Source: Competibacter_A sp037045685 (GTDB lineage: Bacteria; Pseudomonadota; Gammaproteobacteria; Competibacterales; Competibacteraceae). Taken from it: 64,000 nt of DNA. A program made the position numbers and the translations under genes. Shown in pieces: positions 55,083 through 63,064 of this stretch. Position 1 is the stretch's first letter; each line of letters opens with the position of its first letter. The stretch covers positions 541,764-605,763 of the forward strand of contig JBAOII010000023.1 in assembly GCA_037045685.1 (NCBI GenBank), read 5' to 3'. The notes under the pieces are model-generated. The model saw only the letters and a program-made list of their open reading frames with translations, ran no database searches and was not told where the DNA came from.

Positions 55083-56111
55083 CTATTTTGATTTGGACGC
55101 GGCCTTGCGCTCGGAACGGTTTTGCCGTTCCCGATCCAGTTCTTGTTGCAAGCGTTGCTGGCCCTCCAACGCCGCTTTCAGCTCGCCGCGCAGATTTTCG
55201 GCGACGCGCAGGGCTTCGAGATGATGCGCTTCGCTTTCCTGCAAACTGACTCGAAACTGATGCAATTCGGCGGATAGGCCACGCTGGCGCTCATCGGCGA
55301 CGGCGAGGGCTTCTCGCGTTGCGGCGTGCTCGTTTTGCTGGGTTTCCAAGCGTGCTTGCCAAGCGGATTCCAAATTTTTCCACTCAATTCGATTGGTTGC
55401 GAACGCTTGGCGCTCGGCGGCCCATTCGGTGCGGCTGTGGTCGAGGATTTGCGCGAGCCGGGCTTCGTTTGCTTCTCCGCGCTGGCGCTCGGCCTCCAAC
55501 CGCTGCCGGGCTTCCGCTTCTTGTCGCTTCATGTCTTCCCGCGATTGTTGGAGCAGGGTTTCCAGTTGCGCGACCCGCGCTTCCGTTTCGGCTCGGATTT
55601 GAGCGACGGTTGCGACGGCGTCCCGAACGCGCTGTTCCGCTGACTGGATGGCGGCTTCGGCGGCGGCGCGGCGTTCCTGTTCCACCAGCAAGCGATCGGT
55701 CAGTTTGCGAGTGGAAACCTGGGCCGCTTCGAGCTGAAGACGAAGATCGTTCGCGGCGGTTTGCGCCTTTTGAAGCTCCGAAACGGCAACGTCTCGCGCT
55801 TGTTCGGCGGCGGCCACCGCTTGCGTGGCGGCGACTCGTTGCTCCTCAAAGGCCGCTTCAGCGTTTTGCACGGCGATTTTCCAGAACGCATCCAAGGCGG
55901 CCATGACCGCTTCCGGAACGGTCGGAGGCAACACGATCTTCGGCGTTTCGGCCAGTTGTTGTTGCCAGCTTTTCAGGTGCTCGCTGATGGTGGTATTGCT
56001 GCCGGTGCCGAGCAGTTCGCGCACGCGCTGGATGGTGGGATTCAATCCGCGACCGAGCAGGGATTCGGCGGCGTCTCGAACGTCTTCGAAGCTGATTCCG
56101 GTACGAGCCAT
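55083..56111 (-). CDS. KfrA-like DNA-binding coiled-coil protein
   Basis: A 342-residue protein. Residues 1-60 match the KfrA N-terminal DNA-binding domain (GISFEDVRDAAESLLGRGLNPTIQRVRELLGTGSNTTISEHL in parts), and the rest is a continuous coiled coil rich in Ala, Gln, Glu and Arg up to the Lys-rich end. KfrA proteins of plasmids form multimers and bind operators; chromosomal copies are common in proteobacteria with unclear roles. It lies between the ior operon and an IS remnant. ATG 56111. Confidence 0.85.
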   Translation of the reverse strand: MARTGISFEDVRDAAESLLGRGLNPTIQRVRELLGTGSNTTISEHLKSWQQQLAETPKIVLPPTVPEAVMAALDAFWKIAVQNAEAAFEEQRVAATQAVAAAEQARDVAVSELQKAQTAANDLRLQLEAAQVSTRKLTDRLLVEQERRAAAEAAIQSAEQRVRDAVATVAQIRAETEARVAQLETLLQQSREDMKRQEAEARQRLEAERQRGEANEARLAQILDHSRTEWAAERQAFATNRIEWKNLESAWQARLETQQNEHAATREALAVADERQRGLSAELHQFRVSLQESEAHHLEALRVAENLRGELKAALEGQQRLQQELDRERQNRSERKAASKSK

Positions 56112-56251
56112 GGCTTGGAAAACCCGTGATTGATTATTGAAAAGGCCTGCGATGATAGCATAAAAATAATTACATGATACGTATTTTACAGATAAAATTT
56201 ACCGTGAAATTCAAGATTATTACTATAATCATGAATTATGTTTTTGCTAGG

Positions 56252-56628
56252 GCGTGTTCACAGTAAAGATTCATAGGCACGATCAAGATGCAGGAAGGCA
56301 TTGAATCGATTGGCGGGTTTGTCGTATCGGGTTGCGATACGTCGAAATTGCTTGAGGCGATTGAAGAATCGATCGACGAGGTTTCATGCCTTGTAGCGAT
56401 GACAGCGCCGGTCGGGATGGACTCAATCAAGGCTTCCCCCGGCGTGACATCGGCCGCTTGGCCGGCCGTCAGGATCAGACGAACGGAGTTGCCAAGAGCA
56501 TCGACACAAGCATGAACCTTGGTGGTCAGCCCACCTCATTTAGCTTCGACGGATGAGCTTGGCGGTGACTCTCGGGGCATCGGGAATTGCCGCCTCTGAA
56601 CCACAAGCGGATCAGAGCCAAGTCGGAC
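56252..56628 (-). mobile_element. Degenerate IS5-family transposase remnant
   Basis: Reading leftwards, pieces of a DDE transposase appear: GGLTTKVHACVDALGNSV and LILTAGQAADVTPGEALIESI, then, after a deletion, RYKA (stop) NLVDRFFNRLKQFRRIATRYDK, ending AYESLL near 56267, where GGGCGTGTTCACAG looks like a terminal repeat end. The middle with catalytic residues is missing, a TGA replaces an Arg codon, and the frame changes. It cannot encode a working enzyme. No target duplication could be matched with certainty. Confidence 0.8.
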
Positions 56629-57501
56629 TCAATTGTCCAGCCGATAGGCGACGGGTATCTCCAGCCGGCTGTCGCCCGGCGGCGATAGCTGGCCACTCAA
56701 GGCGGCGACAGCATCACGGATCAGATGCGTGGCGGCCTGATCGAGCAGCGAAGAGCCGGAACTCTTCCGAACGGTCGCCGACCGCAATTCGCCGTTCGCC
56801 CCAATCTCGATGGCGAGAATCACCACGCCTTCCTGACCAAAGCGGCGGGCTACCGGCGGATAGCGGCGCATTTCTCGCAATTTGACGACCAGAGCTGCGT
56901 ACCAATGCTGCTTGGCTTCGGCCCGACCTCGGTCGGGCGTCGCAGTCTTCTCTCCAGGAAGGCCGAATGTTGCTCCCGCACGGCTGGGAAGCGAGGCTCC
57001 TGGCTCCGCCTTGCCAGCGGTCACAGGCTCTTCCCCGCTCCTCAGAACGGGTTTGGTCGGCGTCGCCGTTACGGAAGGTTCGGTATCGCGCTTCACCGGC
57101 CTCCGGGGTGTCTCCGAGAGGACTGCGGGGGCCGAAGGAGCGACCGGGGGCGGTTTCGGCCGGCGTTGCGCGGGCGGCGGATCGAGCGCTTGGCGCGCGA
57201 CAATCCGCTTCGTGGGTTTGGGTGGCGTCGCGGGAGGCGTGGTGACGGCCGGTGGAGCGGCAGGATCGTCGGGAGGTGCGGCGATGGCTGGAGGGGTGGC
57301 TGGTGCCGATTCGGGCTGGGGTGACGGGGCCGCCGCTGGAGGCGGTATAGCCGGGCTCGGGGCTTGCTCCCGTTCGACGGCCAGTTTCACTTCCCACCGC
57401 ACGGGCTGGAGAACGGGAGGCTCCGCCCAGGAAAAACCGAACAGGAGGCCCACCGCGCCGGCGTGCAGCGCGATGGAGGTCTCCCAGGCCGGCCGGATCA
57501 T
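56629..57501 (-). CDS. tonB: TonB-family energy transducer
   Basis: A 290-residue periplasm-spanning protein: one N-terminal helix (residues 9-25), a long Pro/Ala-rich spacer (30-190) and a TonB C-terminal domain (AALVVKLREMRRYPPVARRFGQEGVVILAIEIGANGELRSATV in blocks). It links ExbBD to outer-membrane receptors. The YP motif region RRYPPVARR is characteristic. ATGA overlap with exbD upstream; last gene of the seven-gene uptake operon. Confidence 0.9.
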   Translation of the reverse strand: MIRPAWETSIALHAGAVGLLFGFSWAEPPVLQPVRWEVKLAVEREQAPSPAIPPPAAAPSPQPESAPATPPAIAAPPDDPAAPPAVTTPPATPPKPTKRIVARQALDPPPAQRRPKPPPVAPSAPAVLSETPRRPVKRDTEPSVTATPTKPVLRSGEEPVTAGKAEPGASLPSRAGATFGLPGEKTATPDRGRAEAKQHWYAALVVKLREMRRYPPVARRFGQEGVVILAIEIGANGELRSATVRKSSGSSLLDQAATHLIRDAVAALSGQLSPPGDSRLEIPVAYRLDN

Positions 57502-57866
57502 GTGCGCCTGACTTCCAAGCTCACCTGTGAGAATCCCAAAGCTTTGACCCGATCCACCAAATCGATGAAATCGCGCAGGGCCAGCCCGCCATCGGCGCGC
57601 ACCACGATGGATGTATCGCGTGGTAGAGCGGTCATGGCGGCCACCAAATCATCGACCGGCCGGTCGTTGAGGTAGACCGCGCGTTGCAGGGTGAGGGTCA
57701 GCACCACCGGGCTGTGCCGGCTCGGCTCGGCGTGGGTGGCTTGAGCCAGATCGACCGGGATGTGGCCGGTGACGATGAACGTGGCGGTGGTCAGCACGAT
57801 GGTGAGCAAGACCAGCATGATATCCACCAGAGGGATCACGTTGATCGAGTCGATTTCTTCATCCAT
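57498..57866 (-). CDS. exbD: Biopolymer transport protein ExbD
   Basis: A 122-residue single-span protein with the membrane Asp in INVIPLVDIMLVLLTIVL that carries protons, and a small periplasmic domain. Pairs with ExbB to drive TonB. Starts 8 bases inside exbB and overlaps tonB by 4. Confidence 0.92.
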   Translation of the reverse strand: MDEEIDSINVIPLVDIMLVLLTIVLTTATFIVTGHIPVDLAQATHAEPSRHSPVVLTLTLQRAVYLNDRPVDDLVAAMTALPRDTSIVVRADGGLALRDFIDLVDRVKALGFSQVSLEVRRT

Positions 57867-58281
57867 GTTGGGCGTCCCATCGGGCCAGCAGCAATTTCAC
57901 CCGCCGACGCAAGGCGTTGTTCAGCGCCACGCAAGGGATCGCCACCAGCAGGCCGGCGGCGGTGGCTTTCAGCGCCAGCGCCAGACCGGTCATGATATTT
58001 TTCACGTCGATGTCGCCCGTCATGCCCAGAGTGTGGAAGGTGAGCATGATGCCCAGCACGGTGCCGAGCAGGCCGACATAGGGCGCGTTGGCCGCCACGG
58101 TGGCGATGGTGGTCAGCCCCGTGGTGAGGTCGGCTTCCAGTTCCACCCGCTTGTTCCAGGCGGCGACATCGACCCGACGGTAGTGAACGAAGCGCGCGAT
58201 AGCGATGGCCACCGCCCACACGGACAGCGCCAGCAGCACGCCGAGCACGCCGTATTCGACCCAGTCTTTCAAATGGTTCAT
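57859..58281 (-). CDS. exbB: Biopolymer transport protein ExbB (short)
   Basis: A 140-residue MotA/TolQ/ExbB channel protein, shorter than typical ExbB (about 240), with three hydrophobic segments and the core NAPYVGLLGTVLGIMLTF and ALALKATAAGLLVAIPCV. The ATG at 58281 (MNHLKDWVEYG) is chosen because the family begins there; the frame continues upstream through the next gene's region without family similarity. It overlaps the TauE-like gene by 4 bases and exbD by 8. Confidence 0.9.
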   Translation of the reverse strand: MNHLKDWVEYGVLGVLLALSVWAVAIAIARFVHYRRVDVAAWNKRVELEADLTTGLTTIATVAANAPYVGLLGTVLGIMLTFHTLGMTGDIDVKNIMTGLALALKATAAGLLVAIPCVALNNALRRRVKLLLARWDAQHG

Positions 58282-58904
58282 AGCATACCCAAACCGATCC
58301 GGTGGATGCCCAGCACCAGCAAGACCAAGCCCGCGCCACGTTTCAGCCACGGGCCGAGCCAAATCTGTTCCGCCTTTAACCGCGCGCCGAAGGCGGCGAG
58401 CAGCGGCAACAGCAGAAGCAGCGGAGTGACCGCCGCGCCGAGGCCGAAGGCCAGACCCTGGGCGGCGCCCAGCGACGCCGAACCGGACTGCGCGGCGAAA
58501 GCGAGCAGCGAAGCCAGCGGCGCGCAGGGGGTGAGGCTCAGCGAAAAGCCGAGCGCAAACGGCGATGCGCCGCTCCCGCGCGCCACGCCGCAGGCTCGAT
58601 GCCGCCCATCGCCGAAAAACAACCACGCGCCAGCGACGATTGATGCCGCGCCGATGGCGAAATGGCCCAGCCCGCTTTGCAGCTCGCCGGTCAGCCGGGC
58701 GCCGCTCAGGCCGGCGATCAGGCCAAGCAGCGTATAAGCGCTCACCCGCCCGGCGAGAAAAAGTCCGGTATCGGCCAGCACCGCCTCGCGCTGGCGCGCC
58801 ATGACCCAGGCTCCCATGAAGGGCAGGCAAGTCGCCGTGCAGGCCGTAACGCCCAGGGAGAGGCCGAGCAGCCAGGTGGAAAGCAGGTTGACCGACTCAA
58901 GCAT
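58278..58904 (-). CDS. TauE/SafE- or CcdA-like membrane protein
   Basis: A 208-residue, six-helix protein with cysteine pairs placed like those of the DsbD/CcdA electron-transfer family: TACTATCLP in the first helix and SLTPCAPL in the fourth. Databases often call such proteins sulfite exporter TauE/SafE family. Placed beside a polyferredoxin, it may pass electrons or metal across the membrane. Overlaps exbB by 4 bases and the polyferredoxin gene by 8. Confidence 0.82.
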   Translation of the reverse strand: MLESVNLLSTWLLGLSLGVTACTATCLPFMGAWVMARQREAVLADTGLFLAGRVSAYTLLGLIAGLSGARLTGELQSGLGHFAIGAASIVAGAWLFFGDGRHRACGVARGSGASPFALGFSLSLTPCAPLASLLAFAAQSGSASLGAAQGLAFGLGAAVTPLLLLLPLLAAFGARLKAEQIWLGPWLKRGAGLVLLVLGIHRIGLGML

Positions 58905-59949
58905 CGCCGACCTTGCGCGGGAACCAGCGCACCGCCTTGACTTCCCCTTGCGGGCTTTCTTGCTTCACCCGCGCCTTGTAGTAGTCGCGCGAAGAGCCGA
59001 ACAGGCGAACGGGGCCGAATTTGATCTGGATCACGCCATCGTCGGGACAGTACTCGGCGCAGCGACCGCACAGAGTACAGTCCTCGGAATACGCCTTGCG
59101 GCCGGACTCGTGCCAGATTTCCGGAATGTCCATCGGGCAAGCTCTCGTGCAGATCCCGCACTTCGTGCATTTATCGTGAGGCTGCTTGACGAGGCGCAAG
59201 GGAGACAGGCGCTGGAAAGCCGCGTTCAGCGCCAGCAGCGGACAGATGCGGCAAAACGGCTGGCGCGCGGCCAGGCCGGCGATCAGGACGAACCCGAACA
59301 GCGTGTTGGCCAACGCGCCCAAGACGAAATCGAGAACCCCGCCGGTGCGAATGGCGGCCTGTTCGGCGTCGCCGGTCAGCAGCGTGGTCGCCAGACGAGA
59401 GGGGCAGATTTGGCAGAACGCATCGCCGGTGACATGCGGCGTCACCCCCAAACCGGCCGCCAGCGGCAAGCCGAACACCAAAATGAGCAGCATCAGCCAT
59501 TTCGCCGGCCGCAAACGCCGGGACGCACGCTCCGACAGGTTGCGAAAAGGCCGGCGCAATATCCGACCGAGCCGGTAGAGCCATTCCTGCACCGTGCCGA
59601 GCGGGCAGACCCACCCGCAGAAGGCTTTGCCGACAAAGAAATAGAAGACATAAAAAGCCAGCACGGTAAAAATCAGCGGCAACAGCAGGCTCAACGCGAA
59701 CTGACCGGTTTGCTGGATCATTTCGCCGACCCGGTGATGCATCTGATGTTGCAGGGGAATCAGCGCGCAATAGGCGCCGTTGGACCGGTCGTAAGCGCAA
59801 GACAGCGCGGGCAGAGCTTTGGAGATCTTCTCGGCGGCGTAGTGACCGACAACGACGCCCCCCCACACGGTGATGGCCAGCATCGATAACTGCACGATCG
59901 AGCGCAGTTGGCTCAAAGAGAAAGCGGGAGGCTTGACGGTTTCAGGCAC
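58897..59949 (-). CDS. NapH/NosR-like membrane polyferredoxin
   Basis: A 350-residue membrane iron-sulfur protein. Two membrane Cys motifs (CGWVCPLGTVQEWL and CRICPLLALNA) and a C-terminal pair of 4Fe-4S motifs (CTKCGICTRACPM and CTLCGRCAEYCPD) match the NapH/CcoG/FtrD type, which moves electrons from the cytoplasm or quinol pool to periplasmic partners. GTG start at 59949, overlapping the upstream gene by 8 bases. In this operon it could reduce a metal or ligand brought in by the TonB receptor. Confidence 0.88.
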   Translation of the reverse strand: MPETVKPPAFSLSQLRSIVQLSMLAITVWGGVVVGHYAAEKISKALPALSCAYDRSNGAYCALIPLQHQMHHRVGEMIQQTGQFALSLLLPLIFTVLAFYVFYFFVGKAFCGWVCPLGTVQEWLYRLGRILRRPFRNLSERASRRLRPAKWLMLLILVFGLPLAAGLGVTPHVTGDAFCQICPSRLATTLLTGDAEQAAIRTGGVLDFVLGALANTLFGFVLIAGLAARQPFCRICPLLALNAAFQRLSPLRLVKQPHDKCTKCGICTRACPMDIPEIWHESGRKAYSEDCTLCGRCAEYCPDDGVIQIKFGPVRLFGSSRDYYKARVKQESPQGEVKAVRWFPRKVGDA

Positions 59950-60823
59950 GGCGGTTCTCCTTGCGGCGCACGATCAAGGGCAATCCCAGCAGACCGCCCA
60001 AGGCGAGAAAACCACCGCCCCAGACCAAGCTTCTCCGGGCATAGGCATCCTCGTCGTAGCGATAGTTGAAGGCGGTGAGGTAGCGGCGGTCATCGGCCCG
60101 ATGTTCGACCGCCAAGACGAAGCGGTTCGACGCGCCTCCGCCGTGGTGGCCTTGCCTTTCGTCTGGCGCCACATCCGTCGGAAAGCGCACCAGCGCACGG
60201 CCCGCCGCATCGCTGACGAAGCTGGTCCGCGAGCCAGCGCTGCTGGCGAAGAGCAGCGTTGCTCCGGCCAAGGGTTGGTCGCGGAAGCGCAACGTGAAAG
60301 CCCACTCCTGATTTTCCCGATACTGGTTGTGTTCGCGCGGCAGAGGGTCGGGCACGATTTCCAGTTCGCTTTTCGGCCGCGCCAGCATCGCCGTCGGCGC
60401 TGGGCCGGGGTTCGAGAAATAGTGCGCGGTGCTGGCCACTTTCACGCTTTCCGGAGTTTCCTCGCGCGCTTGCAGCCAGTGATAGTTGCCCACCCCAGCC
60501 GATTGCAGGGCGAAGCGATCTTCTCGCGCCGGGATATCCCATTCCTGCCGGTCGGACTTGAAGCGAACGCCATCGGGCAGCGGCGCCTGGCTCCCTGGAG
60601 CAAAAACCTTGACCGTGTCAGCGATCAGATTGCTCAGGCGAAACGTGGCCTTGGAGCGGTCGCGGCCCGGCATGGCCTCGATCAGCGGCAGGTCGGTCCA
60701 ACCGGCGGGAGCGCCCGACGTTTGCCCGTCAGATGTCGAACTGCCGTGCCCGGCATGGCCGCCATCGGCCGCGAAGACGGCCGAGGCCCACGCGCACAGC
60801 AAAGTCAAAACGAACGCGCGCAT
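59942..60823 (-). CDS. Periplasmic protein of TonB operon, His-rich, C-terminal anchor
   Basis: A protein of about 293 residues with a signal peptide (MRAFVLTLLCAWASAVFA), a His/Gly-rich start (GGHAGHGSS) that may bind metal, a beta-rich middle (FRDQPLAGATLLFAS, RFPTDVAPDERQ) similar in outline to DUF4198-type proteins, and one C-terminal helix (LVWGGGFLALGGLLGLPLIV). A GTG at 60835 overlapping the receptor stop is an alternative start. Role inferred from context: accessory to outer-membrane metal uptake. Confidence 0.75.
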   Translation of the reverse strand: MRAFVLTLLCAWASAVFAADGGHAGHGSSTSDGQTSGAPAGWTDLPLIEAMPGRDRSKATFRLSNLIADTVKVFAPGSQAPLPDGVRFKSDRQEWDIPAREDRFALQSAGVGNYHWLQAREETPESVKVASTAHYFSNPGPAPTAMLARPKSELEIVPDPLPREHNQYRENQEWAFTLRFRDQPLAGATLLFASSAGSRTSFVSDAAGRALVRFPTDVAPDERQGHHGGGASNRFVLAVEHRADDRRYLTAFNYRYDEDAYARRSLVWGGGFLALGGLLGLPLIVRRKENRRA

Positions 60824-60831
60824 GGCCGACC

Positions 60832-62940
60832 TCACTTGAAATCGTAGCGGTAGGTCAACAGCAAGGTGCGCGGCGCGGCGGCGGCGTAGGTCACCTTGCC
60901 CGTGGTGTCTTTCTTGACCTCCATCGCGTAATGCTCGTCGAATAGATTGTCGGCGTTCAAGGTGAGGGAGTGCCCCTTCATTTCGTAGCTCAAGGCCAAG
61001 TTGGTCACCCAGTCCCAGCCTTCATATTTCTCGGTGTTGGCGTTGTCCAGCCAATATTCGCCCCAGGTGTTGGAGGACAGACGCGCCTTCCAACCGGTGG
61101 GCGATGCCCAACCCAGGAATGCGCCATACTGGTTTTTTGGAATAAAGGGCACCGCGTTGCCCGCCCGATCCACATTCACCCCACCCACAGGCTCGCTGAA
61201 ACTCTTGTAGGTGTAATCGGCGTAGCCGTAGTAGCCGCCGATCTCGAAGCCCTCGGGGAGATTGACGCTGCCGGATAGCTCCAGACCTTTGCGCTCTGTT
61301 TCGCCGGCGTTGACGAAATCGTTCACCCCACCGGTGTTGATGGTGACGATCTCCTTTTCCACGTTGTTCAGATAGACGCTGGCATCGAACCGCCAGTCTT
61401 TGCTGCGCCCCTTGAGGCCAACTTCGTAGTTGCGCGAAATCGGCGCATCGAGGTCCGGGTTATTGGAAAACTCGCTCTGCGAGGGAACCTGTCCGGCCTG
61501 GGCGATCGTGCCGAACAGGTTCAGGCTGTCGGTCAGCTTGTAGAGTACCGCCAGCTTGGGCGCGGGCAGGCGATAGGTCTTGTCGGAGTGGGTCGCGCCC
61601 TCGCCCGGCACGTATTTTCCGGCGGCGTAGTCGTATTGCCAGAACTGCTGGTTGTCGTCCGTGAAGTCGATGGTGTCGTAGCGCATCCCGATATCGACGA
61701 TCCAGCGATCCGACGGGCGCCACGATTCTTGCAAATAAATCCCGGTGAGCAAGTTGGTGGCGTCGTCGATCTCGGCGAGCCGCCCTTTCGCGTCGGAACA
61801 AGTGGCGGTGATCCGCCCGGTGGCCGTGGCCGAATCGACGCAGGCGCCTCGGCTGGTGGTGGTTTGCACCTGGCTATACTGGTACTTGCGTGCGTCGGGA
61901 GTTCTTTCCTGGCGCGCGGTTATCCCCCCCACCAGGCTGCCGCCGGGATGCTTCCATTGGCCTTCCAGGTCGGCGCCCAGGTTCCACACCCAATTTTCGG
62001 TTTCGTTCACGATCCCGGTCACCGGATGATAGTGATACCAGGTGTTGTAATAAACGCGGGGCTTGAAGGTGAAATCACCGCGCTCCATTTCGTATTTGCT
62101 ATTGAGGAACAGCACCTTGGAATAGCGCCCGGAGTTCTTCCACGCTTCCGAGGTCGCGGTCTGTTTGCCCGTGGCGACGAACTGATCGTACAGCGTCTTG
62201 TCCATCGCGCCGGGCAACTGAATGTTGGCTTCGGCGTAGGAAATCTCGCTCTCCAGGCTGCCGCCATCCAGCATCAGGCCATGTTTTATCGAGGTCTGGG
62301 TGGTGTCGAATTGGTTCCAGATCCGCCAGTCGTTATCCATTGCGCGATGCGTGGCGGTGAGGGCCACCGCCTGGCTCTCACCGATCAGGCCATAGCGCAG
62401 ATGGTAGTTCTGGGTGCCTTCCGTGCCCACGCCAAGCTTGAGATTGTTTGCGGAGTCATCGAACACCGATTTCGAGAAAATCTGGATCGCGCCACCGCTG
62501 CTGCCGGCGGCGAACAGGTTCCCCGGACCCTTGGCGATCTCGATGCGCTCGATGTCCTGGGTATCGACGAAGTCGAGGCGGGTGAAGCTGTCCGGGTCGC
62601 TCAGGGGTACGCCATCCCGCAATACCATGATTTCGCGGATGCCATAGGTGGCTTTCAGGCCGGCACCGCGAATGATGAGGCGAGCGTCGAAGCCGCCATT
62701 CTTGCTGTCCACGAATACGCCGGGAATTTCCTGCAAGGCTTCCTTGACGTTGAACATCTTCTTTTCCTCCAACGCCTCCTTGCCCACCACGGCGATGGCT
62801 TGGGGCACCTCGCCGCTGGCCCGCTCCTCGCGGGTATCGGTGATGGTGATTTCGTCGAGCCGCATTTCCTCTGCTCTGTCTTCGGCCTGAGCGGCGAACG
62901 GGAGAGAAGTCAAGATCAAGGCCAAGCGATTCAGCTTCAT
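60832..62940 (-). CDS. TonB-dependent outer-membrane receptor
   Basis: A 702-residue receptor: signal peptide (MKLNRLALILTSLPFAAQA), a TonB-box-like DEITITDTRE, a plug with VKEALQEIPGVFVDS, ARLIIRGAGLKATYGIREI and GPGNLFAAGSSGGAIQIFSK, then a 22-strand barrel ending YRYDFK. The end differs from the usual terminal Phe by one added Lys. Substrate unknown; the operon holds its own ExbBD/TonB, a polyferredoxin and a His-rich protein, favouring a metal or metal chelate. It heads the operon to 56629. Confidence 0.9.
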   Translation of the reverse strand: MKLNRLALILTSLPFAAQAEDRAEEMRLDEITITDTREERASGEVPQAIAVVGKEALEEKKMFNVKEALQEIPGVFVDSKNGGFDARLIIRGAGLKATYGIREIMVLRDGVPLSDPDSFTRLDFVDTQDIERIEIAKGPGNLFAAGSSGGAIQIFSKSVFDDSANNLKLGVGTEGTQNYHLRYGLIGESQAVALTATHRAMDNDWRIWNQFDTTQTSIKHGLMLDGGSLESEISYAEANIQLPGAMDKTLYDQFVATGKQTATSEAWKNSGRYSKVLFLNSKYEMERGDFTFKPRVYYNTWYHYHPVTGIVNETENWVWNLGADLEGQWKHPGGSLVGGITARQERTPDARKYQYSQVQTTTSRGACVDSATATGRITATCSDAKGRLAEIDDATNLLTGIYLQESWRPSDRWIVDIGMRYDTIDFTDDNQQFWQYDYAAGKYVPGEGATHSDKTYRLPAPKLAVLYKLTDSLNLFGTIAQAGQVPSQSEFSNNPDLDAPISRNYEVGLKGRSKDWRFDASVYLNNVEKEIVTINTGGVNDFVNAGETERKGLELSGSVNLPEGFEIGGYYGYADYTYKSFSEPVGGVNVDRAGNAVPFIPKNQYGAFLGWASPTGWKARLSSNTWGEYWLDNANTEKYEGWDWVTNLALSYEMKGHSLTLNADNLFDEHYAMEVKKDTTGKVTYAAAAPRTLLLTYRYDFK

Positions 62941-62999
62941 TATTGGATATTCCTGTCGATAAATCGGTATATCCTAGAGACTGACTTGGCGCGCTTGAA

Positions 63000-63016
63000 T
63001 GCGACAAATTGTCGCA
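63000..63016. promoter_or_regulatory. Palindrome upstream of the TonB receptor and integrase
   Basis: TGCGACAA-A-TTGTCGCA, perfect 8-base arms around one base, in the divergent region between the receptor (start 62940) and the integrase. It looks like an operator for a dimeric regulator, but it is not a Fur box and I cannot name the protein. Confidence 0.55.
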
Positions 63017-63064
63017 CTACAAACTCATAGCTCCCGTCATATGCGGTCCATTTCCCTGACGATC

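Noticed and set aside
57859..58830. Extended exbB starting at 58830
   Set aside because: The extra N-terminal part is the TauE-like gene read out of phase; the ATG at 58281 fits the family.
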